In this document: piece after piece, positions 53,513 to 64,000 of the stretch
Position numbering within the stretch: the first letter of the stretch is position 1
How the letters are laid out: each line of letters opens with the position of its first letter
NCBI GenBank assembly: GCA_020796225.1
Contig: CM036767.1
Span: 29,359,253 to 29,423,252, forward strand
Source: Arion vulgaris
Taxonomy: Eukaryota; Mollusca; Gastropoda; Stylommatophora; Arionidae
Direction of reading: 5' to 3'
Length of the DNA: 64,000 nucleotides
The notes under the pieces: model-generated
The model's database searches: none
What the model saw: the letters and a program-made list of their open reading frames with translations, nothing else
What the model was told of the DNA's origin: nothing
Made by a program: the position numbers and the translations under genes

Positions 53513-53935
53513 ATGTCAAAGTAATGAACGTCTAGTGTGCATGGATTCTTATATCAGAAGCAATGAGCGCTTAGTGTGATGTAATTCTTATGTCAGAACT
53601 AATGAGCGTCAGCGTATAGTGTGTTATGATTCTTATATCAGAAGTAATGAACGTCTAGTGTGTTGTGATTCTAATATCAGAAGTAATGAACGTCTAGTGT
53701 GCTGTAATTCTTATGTCAAAACTAATGAGCGTCTAGTGTGATGTAATTCTTATATCAGAAGAAATGAACGTCTAGTGTGCTGTGATTCTTATGTCAAAAG
53801 TAATGAGCGTCTAGTGTGCTGTGACTGGTATGTCAGAAGTAATGAGCGTCTAGTGTGCTGTGACTGGTATGTCAGAAGTAATGAGCGTCTAGTGTGCTGA
53901 GATTCTTATTGTCAGAAGTAAAGTGCGTCTAATTT
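53513..53935. repeat. 39-bp minisatellite
   Basis: About eleven copies of taatgaacgtctagtgtg, then ctgtgattcttatatcagaag. Confidence 0.88.
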
Positions 53936-53981
53936 ATTATGGTCCATTTGTCTTACTCAAAATTAATAAGCATTTTATTAA

Positions 53982-54266
53982 CTGTGGTTCTGTGTCTTAA
54001 TATCAGAAGTAGTTCTGTGTCTTAATGTCAGAAGTAGTTCTGTGTCTTAATATCAGAAGTAGTTATGTGTCTTAATATCAGAAGTAGTTCTGTGTCTTAA
54101 TATCAGAAGTAGTTCTGTGTCTTAATATCAGAAGTAGTTCTGTGTCTTAATATCAGAAGTAGTTATGTGTCTTAATGTCAGAAGTAGTTCTGTGTCTTAA
54201 TGTCAGAAGTAGTTATGTGTCTTAATGTCAGAAGTAGTTCTGTGTCTTAATGTCAGAAGTAGTTCA
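53982..54266. repeat. 25-bp minisatellite
   Basis: About eleven copies of tagttctgtgtcttaatatc plus agaag, with ttctg/ttatg and atatc/atgtc variants. It shares the cttaatatcagaagta core with the 39-bp array 50 bp to the left. Confidence 0.9.
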
Positions 54267-54349
54267 GTCGTCCTAAAACAGTGACTGTGCGCTGAATTTA
54301 AATATGAAACGCATAAAGGTTAATCTCCGTAATATGCTCAACTGGATAC

Positions 54350-54920
54350 TGGAAATCGGGATTTCTGAGTTTGGAGAATGTTATGTTATGCGATCGACGT
54401 CATGGCACATTGAGCATTCCCATTCGTGCTCTGTCCTCCGCTGCATCAGCCATCCCATAGTCCATTTGTTCACCGTACCCATGAGAAATTGATTATTATA
54501 TCTTCTCTCTCTACCACGAAGACGACACTGTCTGGCATGTCTAAACTTAACTTAATTAATTCTCGCACTCGTTCTAGTGCCTGAAACTCGCCCATACCAC
54601 ATAAATGAGAGCGTACCGCATTGATGACATCGGCTCTGTCCATACTTCTGCGCGTTTGAGTCGGGACATTGTTTACAATAAAGTTAACACGTTCGTTACC
54701 CTGCACTCCAGCATGTCCAGGTGTGTATAGTCAAGTTATTTTCTTGAGATGTGATCCCCGGATGCTTTCAATCCATTCCACGCGCAGACTTCCAGATTCA
54801 ACTATTTGAAACATATTCATCGAGTCTGATATGATAATCTTATGGGTTACCTGTTGCTCAACTGGAGTTTGGAGAATGTTTGGAATCGTCTCAGGATCTA
54901 CTAGAAACTGAGCACACGTG
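54350..54920 (-). pseudogene. Retroelement RNase H fragment and tail
   Basis: Minus strand: IISDSMNMFQIVESGSLRVE, a stop, YTPGHAGVQGNERVNFIVN (PGHxGxxGNE intact, final Asp region altered) and RRSMDRADVINAV. The tail (54379-54545) recurs at 19810-19980. Confidence 0.55.
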
Positions 54921-55589
54921 GAGATTCCCTGAATGCACGGAAGAAAATTCTAGCCAGTTTTACGTACTTGAAGACAGTTTTTTTGGGCCCAGAAATGTTT
55001 AGATTTTTTGCAGTGAACCACCTGTGAAACTGAATTTTAAATTAAATTAGCTAGAATCAGCAGGAACCATACGTGCACACGACTACACTAACTCCTTCAA
55101 AGACTGTATATGTTCGTTAACACTTTCAACTACACTAAAATGTTAATGAGCTAAATCTTTGGCTGTTGTATACATAACTGGTAAACATATTCCAGATGTT
55201 GCATCTTTACTTAATAAGAAATATTGGTGGGTGTGTGGGTATGTATGCTTGAGTGCGGGTGTAAAGAAACTAGACACACAAAAAACTTTGTATAATGCTG
55301 AAGTATTACCTTCAAATGTAACACATGTGTTTATAAGCGTTGTTTCTAGTAGGAAATACGGTTAGTGCTTACTTTGGTGAGAAAAGATGAGCAATCATTT
55401 AAAACGAGACTAGCTGTAAGTCCTAAAGCTAAGTGATTATTGTATTAGACTGTTTAGAAAAAATTAATACAATGGGAAACTCGGGGAACTCAAATGAGCC
55501 CACATAATTGAAGACATCTCATGGAACCACTAAATCAAAGATTGCCTGCAAAGATTATTGACTCCCATATTGTTTTGGTCTCGTGCTGT

Positions 55590-55910
55590 TGTACATTACA
55601 TAAACACTACAAGCAATTTCTTCATACCGCTCTATTTTGTGAAACGTTCAATCTCTTCGGTGAAACTGAGTCCGATATTTCTCACCTCTCTCAGTTCATT
55701 TCAGTAGAGCGTCATTTCTTTCTTGAACCTTGCTAATACCACCACTATGATGTCTTATTTTCAATGTTGTCCTCTTCAATGTCTGCTTTGGGATTATTTG
55801 ATCATTTTCACTCAAAGTGTGTCCAACATATCTCAATCTTTTTTTTTTTATAACAGTTGTAACTAGTGGTTGATCAGGTAATTTCATAAACTTTCGTGAA
55901 TAATTCACGA
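55590..55910 (-). mobile_element. LINE 3' fragment (type R)
   Basis: Minus strand carries KKKRLRYVGHTLSENDQIIP and an ERGEKYRTQFH remnant that matches the copy at 26745. Degenerate. Confidence 0.45.
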
Positions 55911-56370
55911 GTTACCACGAATAATCTACTGAAAATATAGCTTGAGGCTCTGTTTAGGATTGCCTGGGGTAGCTTAAAAATAAAGCTACTTTGTTTTTGT
56001 TCTTTGCAAAAATTTAATCACTTCATGTTTCAGTATTTCGGCTTTTATACAAAGTTTTACTGCAGTCTTCCCGTGTATCAATGATAATAATATAGCCCAT
56101 TTTGCTGCAACTATTTGTCGCATTGTCGATTTATTGACCGTCGTCTAGTATTTGTATTGATCTTCTTTCCTTTGAATGATGGTCTTTTGACTGAAAAATC
56201 ATTGTCACATGTTTTTGTGCTTTGTGAAACTATCTTGGCCGTACTTCCTTATTAGATTTATTTTATGTGGGGATTAAACAATCTTAAGATGAGAAACGTT
56301 TTTTTGTTTTCAATCTAAGAAAAGTTCCATTTTTTATGTCAGAGTTATTATTGTCATATAAATAAGGGGC

Positions 56371-56371
56371 G

Positions 56372-56411
<40 letters not shown>
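56371..56411. repeat. (GA)n microsatellite
   Basis: About twenty uninterrupted GA units. Confidence 0.95.
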
Positions 56412-56413
<2 letters not shown>

Positions 56414-56689
56414 CTTCATGCACATAATTAATTCAATTATAATTGTTACTTAATAATAACATGTTTCAAAGTTCATATGTAGGGTTCCAACTTCAGTGCA
56501 ACGGGTCACCCCATAATTGCTCCGTTCCTGTGTCAACGAAAATCCCACGAAATGCTAACATTGTGCTCCCCCTTCCCCAGTCCATTTGCATCCATTTAGC
56601 TTCTGCTCTGCAAAAAAAAAAAATGCTTCTGTTCTGCAACAGCTTGATATTAAAGAAAGTTGGCTAACATAAACATAAGAACAAGGATA

Positions 56690-56900
56690 ATTAAATATTT
56701 TTGACAAATCAAACGATATGAGTGCATAGAGAAGATAATTCTGGAGGGAATGGTGCCTGGAAGAATAATAATAGGAAGATCTAGAAGACAATGGATGCAG
56801 TATGTCATTGACAATCTGAAAATGACTGCTGCTGACACCGGTCAACTTGCATAGAATAGAATGTTTTTCAGGAATGCTGTTATGGCTAAGTTCGGGAAGG
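56690..56900 (+). mobile_element. LINE 3' fragment (type G)
   Basis: Plus strand: ILEGMVPGRIIIGRSRRQWM, then MTAADTGQLA-like codons, the end of an ORF2 related to 14405 and 22376. Confidence 0.5.
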
Positions 56901-57027
56901 GGCAAGCTATGACATCAAGTGTTTTGGGATGAATTTATCAGGAATCCGACAAACGCGATTGCTATCCAGGGGGCGACATAAGTAGCGAAATCAAAATCAC
57001 ACTTAAAGGTTATTTAAAAGAAAAAAC

Positions 57028-57306
57028 ATTTCTTCTTCTTCTTCTTCTTCTTCTTCGAACGCTCCATATCGATTACTTGTTAGCTACTCTTTGTGATTTG
57101 TATGTGATCCAAGTCTAAGAGCGACTGTACATTGTGTCAGTTATGCGCCTACAAGTAGTCCAGCACATCCGATTTCTGAGACACTTTTTATTTACTAGGA
57201 TAGCTTCCCTAGATCCCAACCTCAGTCACCTCTTACGACATACCTTGTAGTTCGCAGTATTACTATTCTGTGCTCCCCTTGAGAGGCCCGGCAACACACG
57301 GGCGGA
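57028..57306 (-). mobile_element. GAA-tailed SINE, copy 4
   Basis: Best copy. On the minus strand it runs from cgcccgtgtgttgccgggc to gtaatcgatatggagcgttc and then nine GAA units. The core tatgtcgtaagaggtgactg resembles a SINE core seen in many invertebrates (from memory). Confidence 0.7.
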
Positions 57307-57379
57307 AAAAACATTTAAGGTGCGGCATTTCGAAAACTTGCATCATACTGAGAAAATATACCGCACGGTCCTGCCATCA

Positions 57380-57680
57380 TCATTGTATTTCGGTGAATAA
57401 CCATGTTTTTGCCTATCTCTATATTACACAGGAAGATCTCATCAGTAGATCACGAATTCAGTAGCATCATTGAGGGTCCGCTGTGTAATTTGGAAAAATC
57501 ATGAAATATTTGTAGAACTTTATTTTAATTTATTTAATGAATTTTGCTCGGGCAGCAACTTTGCTGCCTACTTTTATCGAATTTTAACTGTCAGGGGTTC
57601 TTTTACATGCTCAACTTGATCATAATTTTCATCGTCCGTTTCCGATTAGATTAGGACCTCTATATCACCTACATTGAGAT
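57380..57680 (+). repeat. Dispersed repeat C, copy
   Basis: Contains gtgaataaccatgttttt, cacaggaagatctcatcagt, and the tttttatt..attttgctcgggcagc body shared with 50290. Confidence 0.5.
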
Positions 57681-57859
57681 CAGGGATCACTTGAAAAAAA
57701 TATTCCAATCGCTCCAAGAGGGAATAACCTGAGCACCTTTTGAGCGAAGTTTCTTGAGTGTGGAAAGACACTGGAACGATTCTCATCATCAAGGTGCGTA
57801 TCCTTTATAGGACGTTGCTCTCTTTGCAGCGCATCTGAAATTCCCTCTGTCTCTAGCCA

Positions 57860-58160
57860 GTTCACCCACTTCGCCGATGATCATATATATGGTTTCTTTA
57901 ATATCTTGTAGCCATCTTCCTCTTGGTCTGTCTCTGCGTCCTGGGACCCTGCCTTCTAATATTGTTTTCTCCAGGCCAGCTTGATGTGACCAAAGTATCT
58001 AATTTTCTGTATAGCATATTGTTTATCAGCCATTTGTCTTTAACATTCAGTTCTTTCAGGACATCAGTGTTCTTCCTTCTTTTTCTGTCATATTCGTAGA
58101 ATATTTATTAAGCATTTCATTTCGAAGGACTGGATTTTCGTTCTTCTTTGTGTAATGGTC
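57860..58160 (-). mobile_element. LINE fragment, unclassified
   Basis: Minus strand contains codons for an IRYFGHIKLAWRKQY-like and EGRVPGRRDRPRGRWLQDI-like run, the usual GRPRxxW end of an ORF2; frames are broken. Confidence 0.4.
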
Positions 58161-58770
58161 CATTTGTAATGGAACGATTCTGCAGTCTTATAAATGCGAG
58201 AATTAAATTTCTTAAATCATCTCCAAGACATAATCATGAGGAACTTTATGACATGTAATGGTTATAAGATTTAGCTTTCTTGACAAAAATTACCATCAAA
58301 TTAAATGAGTTAAGTTTCGAATTACAATGGAAAGATACGAGAAATCTCAGGCATTATAAGTTCAATAAGTGCGTTTCAAAAGAAATGGAAACTTTGAATT
58401 GAACATTTCAAACAAGAAATCACTTTCTCAACTAAGTAAGTTAGAAATCTATTGCTGAATCTATGAGTGGTGGCGTATATGATTTTTTTGTTAAACATCT
58501 TGAACTTTTTACTGTTCAATTTGTTAAGATATTTAGTCAAATTTCAACACTTGAACCAATTAGAATGTTATTCAATAACCTGTTCGCTTCTGTTGATGCA
58601 AGTGAACATGAAAGTAATGTCTGTGGAGTTTCGAAAATGTAATCTTGATGAGTTATAAATCTTGAATTTGCAAGAAGACACATTTGTAAAATTCTCTCGT
58701 GGCAAAAATTGACAATTTCTGGACTTAAGTGAACAAGAATAAATATTCAATGTTTAATAGCGTTGCTGTG

Positions 58771-61700
58771 AAAATATATTCGTGCTTTGGTTCAACAAAT
58801 ATATTCGCGCTTTGATCAACAAATATATTCGTGCTTTGGTTCAACAAATATATTCGCGCTTTGATCAACAAATATATTCGTGCTTTGGTTCAACAAATAT
58901 ATTCGCGCTTTGATCAACAAATATATTCGCGTTTTGGTTCAACAAATATATTCGTGCTTTGGTTCAACAAATATATTCGTGCTTTGGTTCAACAAATATA
59001 TTCGCGCTTTAGTTCAACAAATATATTCGCGCTTTGGTTCAACAAATATATTCGCGCTTTAGTTCAACAAATATATTCGTGCTTTGATCAACAAATATAT
59101 TCGTGCTTTGATCAACAAATATATTCACGCTTTAGTTCAACAAATATATTCGTGCTTTGATCAACAAATATATTCGCGCTTTAGTTCAACAAATATATTC
59201 GCGCTTTAGTTCAACAAATATATTCGCGCTTTGGTTCAACAAATATATTCGCGCTTTGGTTCAACAAATATATTCGCGCTTTGATCAACAAATATATTCG
59301 AGCTTTAGTTCAACAAATATATTCGCGCTTTAGTTCAACAAATATATTCGTGCTTTGATCAACAAATATATTCGTGCTTTGATCAACAAATATATTCGCG
59401 CTTTGGTTCAACAAATATATTCGCGCTTTGATCAACAAATATATTCGCGCTTTAGTTCAACAAATATATTCGCGCTTTAGTTCAACAAATATATTCGTGC
59501 TTTGATCAACAAATATATTCGTGCTTTGATCAACAAATATATTCGCGCTTTGGTTCAACAAATATATTCGTGCTTTGATCAACAAATATATTCGCGCTTT
59601 AGTTCAACAAATATATTCGTGCTTTGATCAACAAATATATTCGTGCTTTGATCAACAAATATATTCGCGCTTTAGTTCAACAAATATATTCGTGCTTTGA
59701 CCAACAAATATATTCGCGCTTTGGTTCAACAAATATATTCGTGCTTTGATCAACAAATATATTCGCGCTTTAGTTCAACAAATATATTCGCGCTTTAGTT
59801 CAACAAATATATTCGTGCTTTGATCAACAAATATATTCGTGCTTTGATCAACAAATATATTCGCGCTTTGGTTCAACAAATATATTCGTGCTTTGATCAA
59901 CAAATATATTCGCGCTTTGGTTCAACAAATATATTCGTGCTTTGATCAACAAATATATTCGTGCTTTGATCAACAAATATATTCGCGCTTTAGTTCAACA
60001 AATATATTCGTGCTTTGACCAACAAATATATTCGCGCTTTAGTTCAACAAATATATTCGCGCTTTAGTTCAACAAATATATTCGCTCTTTGATCAACAAA
60101 TATATTCGTGCTTTTATCAACAAATATATTCACGCTTTAGTTCAACAAATATATTCGTGCTTTGATCAACAAATATATTCGCTCTTTAGTTCAACAAATA
60201 TATTCGCGCTTTGGTTCAACAAATATATTCGCGCTTTAGTTCAACAAATATATTCGTGCTTTGATCAACAAATATATTCGCGCTTTGATCAACAAATATA
60301 TTCGCGCTTTAGTTCAATTAATATATTCGCGCTTTAGTTCAACAAATATATTAGCGCTTTGGTTCAACAAATATATTCGCGCTTTGGTTCAACAAATATA
60401 TTCACGCTTTAGTTCAACAAATATATTCGCGCTTTGATCAACAAATATATTCGCTTAGGTTTAACAAATATATTCGCGCTTTGGTTCAACAAATATATTT
60501 GCGCTTTGGTTCAACAAATATATTCGTGCTTTGATCAACAAATATATTCGCGCTTTAGTTCAACAAATATATTCGTGCTTTGATCAACAAATATATTCGT
60601 GCTTTGATCAACAAATATATTCGCGCTTTAGTTCAACAAATATATTCGTGCTTTGACCAACAAATATATTCGCGCTTTGGTTCAACAAATATATTCGTGC
60701 TTTGATCAACAAATATATTCGCGCTTTAGTTCAACAAATATATTCGCGCTTTAGTTCAACAAATATATTCGTGCTTTGATCAACAAATATATTCGTGCTT
60801 TGATCAACAAATATATTCGTGCTTTGATCAACAAATATATTCGCGCTTTGGTTCAACAAATATATTCGTGCTTTGATCAACAAATATATTCGTGCTTTGA
60901 TCAACAAATATATTCGCGCTTTAGTTCAACAAATATATTCGTGCTTTGACCAACAAATATATTCGCGCTTTAGTTCAACAAATATATTCGCGCTTTAGTT
61001 CAACAAATATATTCGCTCTTTGATCAACAAATATATTCGTGCTTTTATCAACAAATATATTCACGCTTTAGTTCAACAAATATATTCGTGCTTTGATCAA
61101 CAAATATATTCGCTCTTTAGTTCAACAAATATATTCGCGCTTTGGTTCAACAAATATATTCGCGCTTTAGTTCAACAAATATATTCGTGCTTTGATCAAC
61201 AAATATATTCGCGCTTTGATCAACAAATATATTCGCGCTTTAGTTCAATTAATATATTCGCGCTTTAGTTCAACAAATATATTAGCGCTTTGGTTCAACA
61301 AATATATTCGCGCTTTGGTTCAACAAATATATTCACGCTTTAGTTCAACAAATATATTCGCGCTTTGATCAACAAATATATTCGCTTAGGTTTAACAAAT
61401 ATATTCGCGCTTTGGTTCAACAAATATTTGGCTTTGGTTCAACAAATATATTCGTGCTTTGATCAACAGATATATTCGTGCTTTGATCAACAAATATATT
61501 CACGCTTTAGTTCAACAAATATATTCGTGCTTTGATCAACAAATATATTCGCGCTTTAGTTCAACAAATATATTCGAGCTTTGGTTCAACAAATATATTC
61601 GCGCTTTAGTTCAACAAATATATTCGTGCTTTGATCAATAAATATATTCGCGCTTTAGTTCAACAAATATAATTGTGCTTTGATCAACAAATATATTCGT

Positions 61701-62229
61701 GCTTTGATCAACTAATATATTCGCGCTTTAGTTCAACAAATATATTCTGCTTTAGTTCAACAAATATATTCGTGCTTTGATCAACAAATATATTCGCGCT
61801 TTGATCAACAAATATATTCGCGCTTTGATCAACAAATATATTCGTGCTTTGGTTTAACAAATATATTCGCGCTTTGGTTCAACAAATATATTTGCGCTTT
61901 GGTTCAACAAATATATTCGTGCTTTGATCAACAAATATATTCGCGCTTTAGTTCAACAAATATATTCGCTTTAGTTCAACAAATATATTCGTGCTTTGAT
62001 CAAAAAATATATTCGTGCTTTGATCAACAAATATATTCGCGCTTTGGTTTAACAAATATATTCGCGCTTTAGTTCAACAAATATATTCGCGCTTTGATCA
62101 ACAAATATATTCGCGCTTTAGTTCAACAAATATATTCGCGCTTTGATCAACAAATATATTCGCGCTTTGGTTCAACAAATATATTCGCGCTTTGGTTCAA
62201 CAAATATATTCGCGCCTTGGTTTAACAAG
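58771..62229. repeat. 24/25-bp satellite array, about 140 monomers
   Basis: Two monomer types mixed irregularly: 24 bp (tttgatcaacaaatatattc plus gtgc) and 25 bp (tttagttcaacaaatatatt plus cgcgc, with ttggttc variants). A ~0.9-kb stretch is duplicated inside the array with identical private variants (59560-60470 and 60515-61400, offset 931-956 bp). Open frames across it (IYSRFDQQ-type) are by-products. Confidence 0.93.
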
Positions 62230-62494
62230 TCTCGTTTTCATCTATGAACATCATCAAAATAGAATTGATCCTGCCTGACAGACTCAAACATAGATGATGT
62301 ATTAAAAGTAGCCTGTTTCAGTTGTATATACAAATTTCCTATACTTGTATAACATAAATGCAGTGTCATATTTCATACTAAGTTAAATGTAAATATAATA
62401 GTGTTTTTTTAAAAATTGAAGTTAGATTAATTTAGTTAATTAAGTTAATTAATTAATTATAAGATTAAGTTTCATATGTTAATAATATGTTTTA

Positions 62495-62651
62495 ATATTA
62501 CTATTAAAACACCTCTATTACTATTAATATACCTCTATTACTATTAAAACACCTCTATTACTATTAAACACTCTATTACTATTAATATACCTCTATTACT
62601 ATTAAAACACCTCTATTACTATTAATATATCTCTATTACTATTAATATAAT
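62495..62651. repeat. 20-bp AT-rich tandem repeat
   Basis: About eight copies of tctattactattaaaacacc with taatatac variants, ending where the LINE fragment begins. Confidence 0.8.
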
Positions 62652-64000
62652 CAAAAGGATAAGGCAAGAAAAGAATATACAGAACTAAACAAAATGGTAA
62701 AAAGAAGTGCTAGAACAGACAAGAGAAAATTTATGGAAAAGACAGCAGAAATAGCAGAAAAGGCTGCTAAAGTACATGATCTGCACGCACTGTACAAGAT
62801 TACCAAACAATTATGCGGAGGTAAAAGACACAACCACAACATGCCAGTCAGAAACAGTCTAGGACAACTGTTGACAACAGAGCAGGAGCAGGATATGAGA
62901 TGGACATCCCACTTTGAAGATGTGCTAAACAGACCTGATCCTGAACATCCACCGGATATTCCACCGGCCGCACAGGACATTGATATCAACCTCAAATTGC
63001 CAGAAAAGCAAGAAATAGTAAAAGCTATTGGATCCCTGAGAAACAACAAAGCACCGGGAAATGATGAAATGACAGCAGAGTTTTTCAAGATCGATCCCAT
63101 CTTAGCTGCAAACATATTAGAGCCACTGTTTGCAGATATCTGGGAGAAAGAAGAATTGCCTAAGGATTGGACTAGGGGTACTGTAGTGAAAATCCCCAAG
63201 AAAGGAGATCAGATTGCAATAACTGGAGAGGAATCACGTTGCTTTCAATCCCAAGTAAGATATTCTGCAAAATTATCATATTGCGAATACAAGAAGCAAT
63301 AGATAAGTGTCTACGAATGGAGCAAGCAGGATTTATGAAAGGAAGAGGAACAAATGAACATATATTTACCCTGCGTAACATTTTAGAACAATGTAGCGAG
63401 TGGCAAAGGACTATATACATCAACTTCATAGATTTTGAAAAGGCATTCGACAGCGTCCACAGAGACAGCCTATGGAAGATACTAAGACAATACGGCGTAC
63501 CGCAGAAGCTTGTCAACATCATAGCCCTCTTCTATAAAGATTTCTCCTGCAACCTAAAGAATTCCAACAAAACATTCCCAGTAAAATCTGGTGTAAGACA
63601 GGGATGCGTAATGTCCTCTCTTTGTTTAGTATTACAATTGACTGGGTGCTAAAAATGCCATAAAACAACAAGCACCAAGAGGAATAAGATGGACCCCTTT
63701 AGATATGCTTGAGGACCAGGACTTTGCAGATGATATAGCCCTGGTGTCACACACATATGAACATATACAAGAGAAAAGTATAATACTTCACAGCACGGCA
63801 AAGACAGTAGGCCTCAAAACAAACACAGGAAAAACAAAAATTATGACAAACAGTGAAATCCAACAACCAGTAATGTTAGAAAATGAAACACTGGAAAGGG
63901 TTGAGCAGTTTACATATCTTGGTAGCGTACTGACACTAAATGGTGGCACAGAGGAAGATATAAAATCACATCTAAGTAAGGCCAGAACCGCTTTTGCCAG
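62652..64000 (+). pseudogene. LINE reverse transcriptase, runs off the right edge
   Basis: Pre-RT segment (KVHDLHALYKITKQLCGGKR, SLGQLLTTEQEQDMRW), then SLRNNKAPGNDEMTAEFFK. A frame change near 63210 leads into NNWRGITLLSIPSKIFCKII, EQAGFMKGRGTNEH, INFIDFEKAFDSVHRDS (motif A), and [11 protein letters not shown]. Two more frame changes (near 63615 and 63650) lead to LEDQDFADDIALVS (catalytic FADD) and FTYLGSVLTLNGGTEEDI. All RT motifs are readable but split over at least three frameshifts. 5'-truncated. Confidence 0.85.

Noticed and set aside
58831..61641. Open frames of 60-109 codons in the 24/25-bp array as repeat proteins
   Set aside because: They follow from a stop-free monomer; mixing 24- and 25-bp units breaks the frame often, and both monomer types appear in all frames.

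Overview
The window is intron-rich, AT-rich animal DNA, probably from an invertebrate. The mix of Penelope-like, Nimb/I-type LINE, Tc1, piggyBac-like and tRNA-derived SINE sequence would fit a mollusc or another lophotrochozoan, but the phylum is a guess. No bacterial or organellar features are present.

One host gene is visible. It is a folliculin-interacting protein (FNIP1/FNIP2 homologue) on the minus strand, occupying about 1.1-51.8 kb. I assembled 16 exons by hand. The start codon (51835) lies in a short first exon, every junction is phase-consistent, and the 2,880 nt give exactly 960 codons. The last exon, for the final ~60 residues, must lie left of the window. FNIP works with folliculin at the lysosome to control Rag GTPases, and through them mTORC1 and the MiT/TFE transcription factors. 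A perfect MiT/TFE-type E-box (TCACGTGA) lies 9-16 bp upstream of the ATG.

Almost everything else up to 51.7 kb is intron filled with mobile DNA. 0.3-9.6 kb: LINE fragments, a TTAA-terminated MITE, a 21-bp minisatellite and an RNase H fragment. 9.7-10.9 kb: the 1.2-kb FNIP exon 13. 12-16 kb: LINE fragments, GAA-tailed SINEs and an 84-bp triplication. 16.3-19.4 kb: a nest in which a tRNA-derived SINE was hit by a piggyBac-like element and by a head-to-head pair of Penelope-like copies. 19.5-26.3 kb: FNIP exons 10 to 5 with SINE and LINE fragments. 26.3-38.9 kb: exons 4 to 2 with further LINEs and a second TTAA MITE. 39-51.7 kb (intron 1): a Nimb-like LINE with 12-bp target duplications and a 50-bp satellite split by a dead Tc1 element.

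Right of the gene (52-64 kb) I find no host exon. This part holds SINE and LINE debris, two related minisatellites (53.5-54.3 kb), a 3.5-kb array of 24/25-bp monomers (58.8-62.2 kb) and a decayed LINE reverse transcriptase that runs off the right edge.
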